Shown piece by piece: positions 27,714 to 36,974 of a DNA stretch of 64,000 bases (positions are counted from its first letter, which is position 1; every line of letters begins with the position of its first letter). The position numbers and the translations under genes were made by a program. Source of the DNA: Photobacterium lipolyticum (GTDB taxonomy: Bacteria; Pseudomonadota; Gammaproteobacteria; Enterobacterales; Vibrionaceae); assembly GCF_003026475.1 (NCBI RefSeq), contig NZ_PYMC01000003.1, positions 248,001 to 312,000 of the forward strand, in the 5' to 3' direction. The notes beneath the pieces are model-generated. The model did no database searches and was not told the DNA's origin. It saw only the letters and a program-made list of their open reading frames with translations.

Positions 27714-28082
27714 GTGACCAAGAGATTAATCGCAGGCTCGGTATTTGGGGTTATGTTGGCTCTGGGGGGATGCAGTGAAGACGTTCAGTTAGCTGCTTCA
27801 CCTGTTAAAAATGTCGAAAAAGTGAATATTACCGCGCAGACACAAATTGATGTTTATTGCCCGACAGGGATCTGTCAGTTTGATATATCTTCTAATGAAG
27901 CGATAACGGTAACCGTGACCATGCATTACGATGATGCTAAAATGTTTCGCAAAATTGAAGGCGTGAGTGTCACGGGTAAAGCGGGCCCAACTGCCAAAGT
28001 ATTGGGGGCTAACCGCTTTAGTATGGATCTTTCCGGTGACAATAAGCCAGCAAAAATTCAGGTAGTGGATTATTACCGCTAA
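27714..28082 (+). CDS. Predicted lipoprotein, unknown function
   Basis: 122-residue protein starting at GTG with a GGGAG ribosome site. A lipoprotein signal peptide ends at the lipobox LALGGC (Cys about residue 20). The mature part is a small beta-rich domain with a CPTGIC pair near residues 50-55 that could form a disulfide or bind metal. No family recognised. Its stop overlaps by four bases the stop of the convergent YgbA-like gene. Confidence 0.6.
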   Translation: MTKRLIAGSVFGVMLALGGCSEDVQLAASPVKNVEKVNITAQTQIDVYCPTGICQFDISSNEAITVTVTMHYDDAKMFRKIEGVSVTGKAGPTAKVLGANRFSMDLSGDNKPAKIQVVDYYR

Positions 28083-28486
28083 CTGACTTCTTGTTTATTG
28101 CTTGCACGTTGTTTACGTTTGTGCCGGTTAGATGCGCCGGATTCTGGTTTTTCAGGAACAGGACGCCTTTCAGCGATAAGATGGCGAATAGCCAAAATAG
28201 GATGTTTCATTATCATCCTAGGGCCGGCATAGCGCATGATCGTTTGTGACATGGCTTTGTAGTCAGCTTTATAGCAGTGAATAGGGCAACGGCGGCAAGT
28301 TGGTTTTTGTTCACCGTAAGGACAACGGTCTAAACGCATCAGGGCGTAATCAAGAAAATCTTTGCATTGTTGACAAAGCTCAGACTCCCGATGATGGTCG
28401 TGACAATAGATATTCACCATCGCACGAATGGTTTTAAACTCAGTATTGAGTGTACCGATTAAGATGTTTGTAGTTGTTGATTTCAT
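28079..28486 (-). CDS. YgbA-type nitrous-oxide-stimulated promoter family protein
   Basis: 135-residue protein of the YgbA_NO family. The conserved MVNIYCHDHHRESELCQQCK and CPYGEQKPTCRRCPIHCYK cysteine clusters, probably binding metal, and the MRYAGPRMIMKHPILAIRHL helix are all present. Family members are induced by nitric/nitrous oxide stress; E. coli ygbA belongs to the NsrR regulon. I see no certain NsrR site upstream. The C-terminus is a Lys/Arg-rich tail. Confidence 0.8.
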   Translation of the reverse strand: MKSTTTNILIGTLNTEFKTIRAMVNIYCHDHHRESELCQQCKDFLDYALMRLDRCPYGEQKPTCRRCPIHCYKADYKAMSQTIMRYAGPRMIMKHPILAIRHLIAERRPVPEKPESGASNRHKRKQRASNKQEVS

Positions 28487-28726
28487 ACTGTTGCCTGGTG
28501 AGCGGAACTGACGTTATCCTAAATTATAAAGCCTGCATTTTAAATGCAGCTATAAGGTTGGTGACTCAAAAGTTGATCTTAAACAGTGATTTATATGACA
28601 TATTTGAGGGTACATGTTATCAACATGAAAAAATAACCCATTTTGTCGCAATAATCCGACCTTCATGGGTTGATTTCATTGGTGTTGAGCAGTAGTATCC
28701 GCTCCTCTTTTTTTATGGTGGTGTAT

Positions 28727-29020
28727 ATGAGCAGATTTGAGTGCCTTGAAAGAATCGTTGACGAATATCGCAAGAAAGTTCGTGATTCTGAGTTTAATCG
28801 ACAGAATGACAGTGAAGTAGCAAAAGTACTTGTACTGCTTGTTGGTAACTCTATGTTCAACCTGGCAGATGAATTTGCTGAATGGGTAAATCGTGGTGGT
28901 GATCGCAGTTATGGCGGCAAGTTTTATGTGTCTAAGCAGTTAATGACTTTGCTTGAGCCTGTAACTTTCCGTGGCGTAACGGTTCGCCGAGATTCGATTA
29001 AACTTTTCAGAGTGTCATGA
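28727..29020 (+). CDS. Hypothetical protein (97 residues)
   Basis: Soluble protein starting MSRFECLERIVDEYRKKVRD, helical, then KVLVLLVGNSMFNLADEFAE and a short C-terminal beta region with VTFRGVTVRRDSIKLFRVS. The ATG is chosen because GGTGG precedes it; an in-frame ATG four codons upstream is an alternative. Family not recognised. A terminator follows at 29128. Confidence 0.55.
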   Translation: MSRFECLERIVDEYRKKVRDSEFNRQNDSEVAKVLVLLVGNSMFNLADEFAEWVNRGGDRSYGGKFYVSKQLMTLLEPVTFRGVTVRRDSIKLFRVS

Positions 29021-29344
29021 TCTGTCTTGTTTCTATCGTTTGTTGAATGACTCTCATAAAGAAAAGTTGAAGAACAGATTCTCAATCCAGCTTCGCAATT
29101 TTTGCAATTGTTAAGCATGATTGACAGAAAAGGATGCCTCGGCATCCTTTTTTGCGTTTAAAGCATTGAAAAAAAGACCGCTAGCAATCTGGTGAGCTGG
29201 CTGATACCGCTATCTTTGGTAGCAGTAGATTCAGTAAACAAAATGTGGTCAACTAAATGCCAATCGGAACAATTCTCGTTAATAGTTTAGAGAATGGAAC
29301 CGATTGCTTTATAAAAGTCAGTCTAATAAGAAACAGGAATAAAC
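29021..29344. other. Intergenic upstream of tpm
   Basis: 324 bp. It contains the terminator at 29128-29154 and the presumed tpm promoter; no other gene or operator seen. Confidence 0.4.
29128..29154 (+). terminator. Rho-independent terminator
   Basis: AAAGGATGCC-TC-GGCATCCTTTTTT: perfect stem with a six-T run. Confidence 0.85.
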
Positions 29345-29983
29345 ATGAACCCAGAATTTTGGCATAGCCGCTGGGCTGAAAATCGTATTGGTTTTCACCT
29401 GAATGATACCAACCCGGCGCTAACAGAACATTGGCACGCAGTGAAAGCGACGCGTGATGACCGTGTTCTTGTACCGATGTGCGGTAAATCCGTTGATCTT
29501 ATCTGGCTGGCTCAACGGCACGATAACGTTATTGGCATCGAACTGAGTGACATCGCCGTGAAAGCGTTCTTTGCTGAACAGCTCTACACGCCAATGGTAA
29601 GTGGGGTTGGCGCTGAAACGGTTTATGAGTTTGATGAAATCACCATTCATTGCGGTGATTTTTTCTCGGCACGGGTTGAACCCGTTGATGTGGTCTACGA
29701 TCGTGCGGCATTAATAGCGATGCCACAAAACATGCGCCAGATGTACGCAGAGCGTCTGCTGGCATTACTGAGAGAAAGCGGGCGTATCCTATTAGTGACG
29801 CTGGATTATCCGCAGGAGCAGCTTGACGGGCCTCCATTTAGCGTTACCAAAGAGGAAGTCGAAAACTTGTTCAAAGATTGTCGATTGACTCAGCTAGCGC
29901 GTAATGATGCCGATGAATCGCATCCACGCCGCCAGCGCGGCTTAACCCGCTTTGCTGAAGAGATCTGGCTAATCGAGAAGTAA
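29345..29983 (+). CDS. tpm: Thiopurine/tellurite S-methyltransferase
   Basis: 212-residue SAM-dependent methyltransferase of the TPMT family. Opens with FWHSRWAENRIGFHLNDTNP, a diagnostic TPMT sequence; SAM-binding motif VLVPMCGKSVDLIWLAQR; and DVVYDRAALIAMPQNMRQMY. Bacterial Tpm methylates tellurite/selenite compounds and thiopurines. The last 70 bp of the gene are duplicated at 31731-31801 beyond the chitinase gene. AGGAAT ribosome site upstream. Terminator at 30008. Confidence 0.93.
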   Translation: MNPEFWHSRWAENRIGFHLNDTNPALTEHWHAVKATRDDRVLVPMCGKSVDLIWLAQRHDNVIGIELSDIAVKAFFAEQLYTPMVSGVGAETVYEFDEITIHCGDFFSARVEPVDVVYDRAALIAMPQNMRQMYAERLLALLRESGRILLVTLDYPQEQLDGPPFSVTKEEVENLFKDCRLTQLARNDADESHPRRQRGLTRFAEEIWLIEK

Positions 29984-30007
29984 TAACAATACTTTCAACG
30001 GCTATAT

Positions 30008-30046
30008 AAAAGAATCCCTAACCACGATGTGATTAGGGATTCTTTT
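30008..30046. terminator. Terminator between tpm and the chitinase gene
   Basis: AAGAATCCCTAA-N-TTAGGGATTCTTTTT: long perfect stem with T-run, convergent for both neighbouring genes. Confidence 0.8.
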
Positions 30047-30059
30047 TCAGCCGTTAAAC

Positions 30060-31526
30060 CTACTGACCGTCAGGGATCACATTCCCGTTTTTATCATAGG
30101 CCTGAACATTAAAGTGGTGCTCAACACATTTCTCATAGTCACCTTTGAATAAGGCGCTGTAAGCATATTGGTAAGGTACCAGTTTGCAGGTAAAGCTGTG
30201 ATTTCCTGGAGTATCCGGGTTCCAGCCCCAGTCTTTATCCCAAGTGATCATCAGTGCACCGGCACCATCGGTGTTAAACGGTTTCATATTGGCGCAACCG
30301 AGTTTTTCACCGTTGATATCTAAGGTAAGCTCTTTGGCAAACAATTTGTAATAATCAATACGGTTCTGCGCAAGTGCTGTTTCAGACCCTTTGTTGCATT
30401 CGTATGCGCCGTTGATGATTTGAATTGTTGAACCGAATCCTTTCTCGATCCCGGCGGCCTTATCGGCCGCATTGGGTTGCCATGTACCGTCGATAACGTG
30501 CAGCATGCTAGGTTTAGGTGGTTGAGGATAGACATAGAAGAACACGGCGGAAGCAAGGTTTAGCCAAGTATCGGCAACCAGAGCGGGGTTTTCGAGAAGG
30601 ATACTCTGATCGCCAAACATGGCTTCTGAGAACGGACCATAGTTGTAGTTCCAGCTTAGCTGCTTAGCCCCCCGTCCGAAGTAACTCTTACCTGGTGCAC
30701 ACGGCCATTTTTCACCTTGCCAGCCCGTGCACATGTTATAGGTACCGTCTGGCTTGTCTTCTGATTTGTACATTTCACGCAGGAAATACAAGCCTTGACG
30801 CCATTCCGGCACCCCTTTGGTTATTTCCCAGTTCGGAGTATGAGCCCCCGTTTCCTGCACAAAGTGAGCAAACATGGTAGTGATGGAGCGTTTACAGATG
30901 TCATCGGAATTTCGGCCATCAGTGTAGGTGCGGCAGAATGCCGGGAACTTGGCGATAGCCTGTAAGAAGCGAGTATAGGTGTACTTCTCGTTGCGCAGTG
31001 GGAACAGGTAATCCCACATAGCTCCGTCGACGATAGATTCGGCCCGACGGACGTTGTCAGGATTAGCAATATTTAGCGGTTGTACCGCTTCGACAATGGT
31101 ATTGTCGCGTGTTTCTATATCGGATCGTACCAGCTCAAACAGCGGTGTATTGGTGAGATTGGTTTCAATGGCCTCCAACTCGCTGCGTGGCATCAGGTAA
31201 CCACCTTTGCCATCAGGGAGAACGGTCATCATCCCCGGGGTAGGGCCTGGATCAGGTGTGGGGTCGGGATCTGGCGTTGGCCCTGTCGGGCAGTCTGCCG
31301 CATCCCAGAACCAGCTGCTTGTCGACGGTGATTCCCAGGCCCCCGGGCTGTTCTTTGCCACATAGCAAGTGCCGCTATGGATCACGAGATCACCATTTGT
31401 GACTTGGGTAACCCCACGCTCCCAGACAACAGGATCTTGCGCCGCAAAAGCATGCCCCGTTGCACACACACCAAGCACAAAGCTGGCGAGAAGCATCTTT
31501 TTATTAATTATTGTCTTGTTCGTCAT
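30060..31526 (-). CDS. Secreted GH19 chitinase with N-terminal carbohydrate-binding module
   Basis: 488-residue exported enzyme. Signal peptide to about residue 28 (AFA-AQ); a small chitin-binding module (about 30-80: VVWERGVTQVTNGDLVIHSG ... WFWDAADC); a Pro/Asp/Thr linker (PDPDPTPDPGPTP); then the GH19 catalytic domain from about 120. HFVQETGAHTPNWE supplies the first catalytic Glu; YFGRGAKQLSWNYNYGPFS is the GH19 signature. It hydrolyses chitin outside the cell. The gene plus its terminator sit between two copies of the tpm 3' end. Confidence 0.9.
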   Translation of the reverse strand: MTNKTIINKKMLLASFVLGVCATGHAFAAQDPVVWERGVTQVTNGDLVIHSGTCYVAKNSPGAWESPSTSSWFWDAADCPTGPTPDPDPTPDPGPTPGMMTVLPDGKGGYLMPRSELEAIETNLTNTPLFELVRSDIETRDNTIVEAVQPLNIANPDNVRRAESIVDGAMWDYLFPLRNEKYTYTRFLQAIAKFPAFCRTYTDGRNSDDICKRSITTMFAHFVQETGAHTPNWEITKGVPEWRQGLYFLREMYKSEDKPDGTYNMCTGWQGEKWPCAPGKSYFGRGAKQLSWNYNYGPFSEAMFGDQSILLENPALVADTWLNLASAVFFYVYPQPPKPSMLHVIDGTWQPNAADKAAGIEKGFGSTIQIINGAYECNKGSETALAQNRIDYYKLFAKELTLDINGEKLGCANMKPFNTDGAGALMITWDKDWGWNPDTPGNHSFTCKLVPYQYAYSALFKGDYEKCVEHHFNVQAYDKNGNVIPDGQ

Positions 31527-31720
31527 TGGATAAAACTCCTTTTTCCTTAGGGTGTTTGTCGATTATTATTCGTACGAACAAGGAGCAAGGCGAATTATTC
31601 CAGGGTATATTTTATACCGCTCGGGGCTTATCACGTTATTTGTAATACAGCATGCGCAATTCAGGCAGCTGGCATGAGCATAAGCAAAAAACAGACATGT
31701 GCTGTTTTGCTATCTGCCGG

Positions 31721-31803
31721 TAATGGTACTGATGAATTGCATCCACGCCGCCAGCGCGGCTTAACCCGCTTTGCTGAAAAGATCGGGCTAATCGAGAAGT
31801 GAT
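31721..31803 (+). pseudogene. Duplicated 3' end of tpm
   Basis: The 70 bp 31731-31801 match 29912-29981 (end of tpm) with three substitutions; similarity continues more weakly about 10 bp further upstream. The reading frame ends EEIWLIEK in tpm and EKIGLIEK here. A terminator (31816-31850) follows, as expected for an original tpm terminator. Confidence 0.85.
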
Positions 31804-31815
31804 GATGACTTAGAT

Positions 31816-31850
31816 GCAAGAAGGAGCCTATTGGCTCCTTCTTGTATTTT
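31816..31850. terminator. Terminator downstream of the tpm remnant
   Basis: CAAGAAGGAGCC-TATT-GGCTCCTTCTTG stem followed by TATTTT; convergent also for purT. Confidence 0.8.
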
Positions 31851-31892
31851 ACTCTGATAAATGAATGATACCGGTTTGTATTATTTAAAGTG

Positions 31893-33068
31893 TTATAAAA
31901 CGACCTTAACGTCAGCAGCAGCTTCGATCGCATCAGAGATGGCCTGTTCAGTGCTGTCACGGCGTGTCAGGGCCACACCAAGGCGACGACGGCCATCAAT
32001 CTCAGGCTTAGCAAATAAGCGGACTTGAGTTTGCGGACGGGCCAGAGCTGCTGCCAGGTTATCAAATCGTATATTTTCAGAAACCCCTTCAGCAAGAATA
32101 ACGGCAGATGCTGACGGGCCGTATTGGGTAATGCTGTGAATGGGCAGCCCTAAGAATGCGCGCACGTGCAGGGCGAACTCGGAAAGTTCCTGCGAAATAA
32201 GCGTTACCATACCGGTATCATGCGGGCGAGGTGATACTTCGCTGAATAAGACGTCATCCCCCTTAATGAACAGTTCAACACCAAACAGGCCATAACCACC
32301 CAGCGCGTTAACCACTTTTCCGGCAACGTCCTGTGCGGTTTTAATTGCAGCCTCAGACATCTGCTGAGGCTGCCACGATTCACGATAGTCGCCATCTTCC
32401 TGACGGTGACCGATTGGCGCACAGAAGTGAATACCGTCAACAGCACGCACGGTTAGCAGGGTGATCTCGTAATCAAACTCGACAAAACCTTCAACAATAA
32501 CGCGACCTGCACCGGCACGGCCGCCTTCCTGAGCATACTGCCAGGCAGATTCGATATCAGCCGACGTTTTGATAACGCTCTGACCTTTCCCCGAAGAACT
32601 CATAATCGGCTTAACAACACAGGGAGTACCGATGCGTTCAACAGCAGCAACGAAATCAGTATATTGTCCGGAAAACTCGTAAGGCGATGTCGTAATCCCC
32701 AACTCTTCAGCGGCCAGGCGGCGAATACCTTCTCGGTTCATGGTCAATTGAGTGGCATTGGCCGTCGGAACAACATTCACGCCCTCAGCCTCCAGCGCAA
32801 CCAGGGTGTCGGTCGCAATGGCTTCAATTTCAGGAACAACATAATGCGGTTGCTCTTGTTCAATCACTTTTCTCAAGGCTTCGCCATCAAGCATATCAAT
32901 GACGTGGCTACGATGGGCAACCTGCATCGCAGGCGCATTGTCATAACGATCAACGGCAATCACCTCAATACCTAAGCGTTGGCACTCAATGGCCACTTCT
33001 TTACCGAGTTCTCCAGAACCGAGTAACAGTACGCGGGTTGCATCAGAACGAGTTGCTGAACCTAACAT
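31893..33068 (-). CDS. purT: Formate-dependent GAR transformylase PurT
   Basis: 391-residue ATP-grasp enzyme making formyl-GAR from GAR, formate and ATP in purine synthesis. N-terminal [20 protein letters not shown] and [23 protein letters not shown]-grasp part with [34 protein letters not shown] is the metal/phosphate site. Length and motif order are exactly PurT. A PurR box lies upstream at 33129. Confidence 0.96.
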   Translation of the reverse strand: MLGSATRSDATRVLLLGSGELGKEVAIECQRLGIEVIAVDRYDNAPAMQVAHRSHVIDMLDGEALRKVIEQEQPHYVVPEIEAIATDTLVALEAEGVNVVPTANATQLTMNREGIRRLAAEELGITTSPYEFSGQYTDFVAAVERIGTPCVVKPIMSSSGKGQSVIKTSADIESAWQYAQEGGRAGAGRVIVEGFVEFDYEITLLTVRAVDGIHFCAPIGHRQEDGDYRESWQPQQMSEAAIKTAQDVAGKVVNALGGYGLFGVELFIKGDDVLFSEVSPRPHDTGMVTLISQELSEFALHVRAFLGLPIHSITQYGPSASAVILAEGVSENIRFDNLAAALARPQTQVRLFAKPEIDGRRRLGVALTRRDSTEQAISDAIEAAADVKVVL

Positions 33069-33128
33069 CGAATTTCCTTACGGTATGTATTGTGATACTG
33101 GAGCAGATCATACCCGATTTTAACACCA

Positions 33129-33144
33129 ACGCAAACGTTTGCCT
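33129..33144 (-). promoter_or_regulatory. PurR operator of purT
   Basis: ACGCAAACGTTTGCCT matches the PurR consensus ACGCAAACGTTTTCNT with one change. It is 61 bp upstream of the purT start, implying repression by PurR with hypoxanthine/guanine. Confidence 0.85.
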
Positions 33145-33360
33145 TTGTGGTTTTCGCTGAAAGATTCATCGGTTAGTTACTGTCAGCAAAGAAGAGTGGA
33201 TAGCCATTTTAGAGAAGCAGTGGTGATACTGACTAAAGACTGCTAACGTATTGATATGCGGTTCTCATTGTTAAAGTTGTGTCAGACATGTTCTGAGGGC
33301 GTCGAGTTCAGTGAACTTTATTGCTAAATTGGTATTCTCTACACAAAAGGCAAAATTAAG

Positions 33361-33765
33361 ATGAAAAAGTTATTAGTCGGATTGGCGTTATTTCTTGCTG
33401 TTCCATTTTCAGCACAAGCTAGCCAGAGTTTAGGTATTTTCTTCGGTAGCCCTATGTCAGGGATCCAATATAAACAAGACGATCTACGATTCTCGTTAGG
33501 TATTGATGACTTTGGTGTCGCAGTTGATAAAAATTTCAATCTGGGAACATTGGTTAACAATGCGGATTTAAACAGTTTTTACACTTACGTGGGCGGCCAG
33601 TTTGTCGATAACAAGAACGACAAAGTGGGTATCCGCTCTGGCGTCGGTTTTGAGCTTCCGGTAAATAGTTTTGAGTTCTATGGCGAAGTCGGACCAACAT
33701 TGTATGTGGTTGAAGACGTTGATATGGATTTAGAGGCCGCTCTCGGTTTCCGAGTTCGATTCTGA
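33361..33765 (+). CDS. Small exported beta-rich (outer-membrane-like) protein
   Basis: 134 residues. A signal peptide MKKLLVGLALFLAVPFSAQA ends at AQA-S. The mature part alternates hydrophobic/polar residues (SLGIFFGSPMSGIQYKQD, FYTYVGGQFVDN, FEFYGEVGPTLYVVED) and ends in an aromatic-terminated strand FRVRF, typical of an outer-membrane beta-barrel of about 6-8 strands. No family recognised. Terminator at 33791. Confidence 0.65.
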   Translation: MKKLLVGLALFLAVPFSAQASQSLGIFFGSPMSGIQYKQDDLRFSLGIDDFGVAVDKNFNLGTLVNNADLNSFYTYVGGQFVDNKNDKVGIRSGVGFELPVNSFEFYGEVGPTLYVVEDVDMDLEAALGFRVRF

Positions 33766-33790
33766 CGTATTAAAGCGCTTAATGCTGATA

Positions 33791-33828
33791 AAAAAGGGTT
33801 AGCCATGCGCTAACCCTTGTTGTTTTTA
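33791..33828 (+). terminator. Rho-independent terminator
   Basis: AAGGGTTAGC-CATGC-GCTAACCCTT stem followed by GTTGTTTTTA. Confidence 0.8.
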
Positions 33829-33831
33829 TTT

Positions 33832-34098
33832 TATACCCAAGCTACCTCAAGATGCAGGATTCAGAGTGAGTCCAGCGGGCTCAGTTCAAGGAAAATAACG
33901 GTAGGAATGGCTACTCCCTTTCAACGTTATTTGACACAGAAATGGGCTCGCTGGATCACTCCCAAAGGGCGAGTTTACTTGGCTTCTATGCGTTGTTACC
34001 GATTTTTGATTTAGACCCACTAGATCTTCAAATCGGTACCTAGCCTAGTAGCCAAGTAATTCTCGCTGAAACGAGCATCTTGAGATAGCTTGGGTATA
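33832..34098. repeat. MITE-like palindromic element, full-length variant
   Basis: 267 bp bounded by inverted repeats TATACCCAAGCTACCTCAAG and CTTGAGATAGCTTGGGTATA. It contains sub-palindromes (GCGGGCTCAG, GGGCTCGCTGG) and has no gene of its own. Its right end stops 1 bp before the stop codon of the DMT transporter gene. Relatives in this window: 10316-10358, 14459-14625, 18229-18265 and possibly 23388-23436. Confidence 0.85.
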
Positions 34099-34099
34099 T

Positions 34100-34987
34100 T
34101 TATAATTTAGATTTTATTTTACGATTTTCCCACTGGGTGATAAAAGCTACCGAAGCGATAATGATTGCTGCGCCCAGCCATAGGCGACCTGGCGGAGCCC
34201 AGCCGAAAACTACCCAGCCGGCTAATACATTAAGTGGCAGTTTCGCATGGTCGAAAGGCTGGACGAATGAAGCATCAGCGGCCGCATACGCTTTCGCGAT
34301 GGCCCACTGCGCCAGAGCCGTTAACAGACCCGCAGCCGCCAGCAATCCCCATGTCAGGCTTTGATCTGGAAATGAAAACTCAGGAGCGGCCAGAAACAAA
34401 TTAAAAGGGGTGATCAGTAACAGCAGATAAACCACCATCGTCGCAGGTGAATCGTAGACGGATAGCTTCTTTACCATCAGCGAATAGCAGGCCCAGAAAA
34501 AAGCTGCACCAACCGGTAACAGAGATGCCCAGTTAAATGTATCGGCCCAGGGCTCTAAGATAACCATCGCACCGGTAAAACCGGCTAATGTTGCTACCCA
34601 TCGCGCAGTCCCCACTTTTTCCTTCAGGAATAAACCCGATCCGATTGTGGCAAACAACGGTGATGTCATCAGCAAAGCGATACCTTGCCAGATAGGTACC
34701 GGATATGCGAGTGCCCATAGCCAAAGCTGAATACCAATAACAGAGAGGAAGACACGAAAACAATGTTGCCCTAAATGATTGGTGCGCAGCGCCTGACGCA
34801 GCCCCAAAGATCTCAGCCAGGGAAGCATGGCAATTAATGCAATAAAGTATTGGATGAAGGCGATTGTTGTCGACGGTAATTGCAGTTTTATACTCAAATA
34901 TTGAGCCAAGCTATTTACGAGGGCAAAAGCAAGCCCTGCGGTGAGCATCCAGCTTGCACCTTGTACTGGGTTGTGTTTGTGAGACAT
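34100..34987 (-). CDS. DMT superfamily (EamA) transporter
   Basis: 295-residue inner-membrane protein with ten TM helices arranged as two EamA repeats; second repeat has the VGAAFFWACYSLMVKKLS pattern. DMT exporters/importers move amino acids, nucleosides or metabolites; substrate unknown. The 3' end abuts the palindromic element at 33832-34098, so the last few codons may have been altered. The upstream terminator at 35073 separates it from cdd. Confidence 0.85.
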   Translation of the reverse strand: MSHKHNPVQGASWMLTAGLAFALVNSLAQYLSIKLQLPSTTIAFIQYFIALIAMLPWLRSLGLRQALRTNHLGQHCFRVFLSVIGIQLWLWALAYPVPIWQGIALLMTSPLFATIGSGLFLKEKVGTARWVATLAGFTGAMVILEPWADTFNWASLLPVGAAFFWACYSLMVKKLSVYDSPATMVVYLLLLITPFNLFLAAPEFSFPDQSLTWGLLAAAGLLTALAQWAIAKAYAAADASFVQPFDHAKLPLNVLAGWVVFGWAPPGRLWLGAAIIIASVAFITQWENRKIKSKL

Positions 34988-35072
34988 GGAAATAGACTGA
35001 TAATAATAATATTGACGGATAATACTCTGAACTGATTGTAATTGGTATTAGGGTTAGCTTTGATTCTAAAAG

Positions 35073-35098
35073 AAAAACCGCCAGAAGGCGGTTTTTAG
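35073..35098. terminator. Terminator downstream of cdd
   Basis: AAAAACCGCC-AGAA-GGCGGTTTTT perfect bidirectional hairpin. Confidence 0.85.
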
Positions 35099-35158
35099 TG
35101 AAAGGTATTATCACAATCGTTACAGGCAGTGTTTTAAACAAATTGCCGTATTGAGCGA

Positions 35159-36046
35159 TTATGCCGCTACGTAGATTAACGGAATATCAGGGTTCAGCGC
35201 TTCAAGCGTAGCTTGGGTATCTGCAAGATGGCTGATGGTGCTGTCAGCTTTCTCAACCAATGCCGCTTCAGCAATTTCAGATAACGGATAACCAGCCATG
35301 TTCATGTTCACCAAGGCGACTTGCAATGGCGGCAGGCTAGGGTTGAATGCTGCATTTTCAGCGTACATGCCCGTAAAGGTTTTACCGTCTTTTGCCTTCA
35401 GCGCAACACCACTGTAGTTGTGGGTATAAGGTGCATGAGCAAGGTTCGCAGCCTGGCAGGCAGTGGTTGCCAGTTCATCGCTTTCCTGAGTGGTTAACCC
35501 GTGATCAACCTTTGCAAGCAGAGCGTCGGTAATATTGAGATCTGCCGGGCCAAAAGACTCTGGCAGGTATTGCTGAAGGCTCATTGCATCACGCTCAGGC
35601 AGCTGGACAACCAACTCTTTTGCTGTCGTTAGCTCATTCATGAACTGACGGCAGTGGCCGCACGGGCTGTAGTTAATCGTAATATCAGAGATGCCCGTTT
35701 CACCTTTCACCCAAGCATGGCTGATTGCAGATTGTTCAGCATGAATGGTTTGGGAAAGCGATGCACCGACAAACTCCATATTGGCACCGAAATACAGGCG
35801 ACCGGAATTACCTCGAGCGATGGCACCAACATTGAAATGAGAAATAGGTGTAACGGAATAAGCAGCAGCAACAGGAAGAAGGGCAACACGCAGTTCACTG
35901 TCAGTCATTTGTGTTTTCTTGAGCAATTCTTCGAACTGTTCGAGACTCAAGGTAGCGTCAAAGTCAGCATCTACCAAAATAGGTTTTACCGCTGAAGCAA
36001 GATCAGTGGGTAAAGAGCTTAAAGCATCCATTACTTTAGCATGCAT
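35159..36046 (-). CDS. cdd: Cytidine deaminase
   Basis: 295-residue, two-domain enterobacterial-type cytidine deaminase (about twice the length of the Gram-positive form), converting cytidine/deoxycytidine to uridine. Zinc site: HAEQSAI near residue 102 and PCGHCRQF near 129, with the catalytic Glu of HAE. The C-terminal half is a degenerate non-catalytic copy. The CidA/LrgB gene pair follows the same order seen around cdd in E. coli (yohJ-yohK-cdd). A CRP site lies upstream. Confidence 0.95.
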   Translation of the reverse strand: MHAKVMDALSSLPTDLASAVKPILVDADFDATLSLEQFEELLKKTQMTDSELRVALLPVAAAYSVTPISHFNVGAIARGNSGRLYFGANMEFVGASLSQTIHAEQSAISHAWVKGETGISDITINYSPCGHCRQFMNELTTAKELVVQLPERDAMSLQQYLPESFGPADLNITDALLAKVDHGLTTQESDELATTACQAANLAHAPYTHNYSGVALKAKDGKTFTGMYAENAAFNPSLPPLQVALVNMNMAGYPLSEIAEAALVEKADSTISHLADTQATLEALNPDIPLIYVAA

Positions 36047-36105
36047 GTGTTGTTACTCCGTATCGTTGATGGAGAAACATTGTAGGCGAGCATTTCAAAA
36101 TCAGA

Positions 36106-36121
36106 TGTGACCGTCGTCACA
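36106..36121 (-). promoter_or_regulatory. CRP-type site upstream of cdd
   Basis: TGTGACCGTCGTCACA matches TGTGA-N6-TCACA exactly, 60 bp before the cdd start. In E. coli cdd is controlled by CRP and CytR; the neighbouring TGTCACACAAAC text at 36173 may be a weaker second half-site. Confidence 0.75.
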
Positions 36122-36290
36122 CAAGTGCAATGTTTGTTTCACTCCATACATTTCTGAGAGTGGTGTCACACAAACTTTTGAAATTCGCCTGCTTATTTAT
36201 CAATGACTTAGTAATGTATGCGATTGCATGCACGTTAAGCGCTGCCTCTTTATGATTGACAATGGTAGCAATGTTGAAAGATAAACAGGC

Positions 36291-36974
36291 CTAGTAGCCA
36301 AATAATGCCAGGATCAGCGGGTACACAACGGGCGCCAGTATCGATGTCAAAATGCCACAGATCACCAAAGCTAACGAACTAAAAGCCCCTTCCTGATAGT
36401 TTTCTTCGGCCGCTTTTGCCGTACCTAACGCATGCGATACCGTACCCATGGTTAACCCTCTCGCAATGGGGGCCTTAATACCAAATAATCGGAATAGCGG
36501 ATAACCTAATACCGCACCAAATAATCCTGCGATAATCACCATAACAGCAGCAATAGCGGGGACTCCTCCCACTTGCTCTGCGACGGCCATTGCAATAGGC
36601 GTTGTCACGGATTTAGGCAAAATACTGGCTGTCAGTTGGGGATCTGCACCCATGAACAAAGCAATACCGGCCCCCGAGACCATTGATAGCAGGCTACCCG
36701 TTAAACAGACAGTTAAGATCACTTTCCATTTCTGGCGAATTTGCGAGAGTTGCTCATAGAGAGGAAAGGCCAGAGCAACAACCGCAGGCTCTAATAAATA
36801 ATTCAGCCACTTATTTTGCTCGAAGTAACGCTCATAAGGAACATTCAGCCACATCAGCAATGGAATGATGACAACAAGGCAGATAAGTAGCGGATTAATA
36901 ATTGGGTGCTGCAAATGTTTAGAAACCAGCCGAGCCAGATAAAAAACAACCAATGTAGTAATAAGCCAGATCAT
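36291..36974 (-). CDS. yohK: LrgB/CidB-family membrane protein (YohK-like)
   Basis: 227-residue inner-membrane protein with about seven TM helices. ILPKSVTTPIAMAVAEQVGG and TMGVSHALGTAKA-like text (TMGTVSHALGTAKAAEE) are LrgB signatures. LrgAB/CidAB proteins affect murein hydrolase activity, pyruvate or glycolate transport depending on the organism. Its start overlaps the stop of the CidA gene by four bases, showing translational coupling. Confidence 0.88.
   Translation of the reverse strand: MIWLITTLVVFYLARLVSKHLQHPIINPLLICLVVIIPLLMWLNVPYERYFEQNKWLNYLLEPAVVALAFPLYEQLSQIRQKWKVILTVCLTGSLLSMVSGAGIALFMGADPQLTASILPKSVTTPIAMAVAEQVGGVPAIAAVMVIIAGLFGAVLGYPLFRLFGIKAPIARGLTMGTVSHALGTAKAAEENYQEGAFSSLALVICGILTSILAPVVYPLILALFGY

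Noticed and set aside
33817..34014. A short + strand frame within the palindromic element
   Set aside because: The element is a repeat with inverted ends; the frame has no ribosome site and is not kept in the 167-bp copy.
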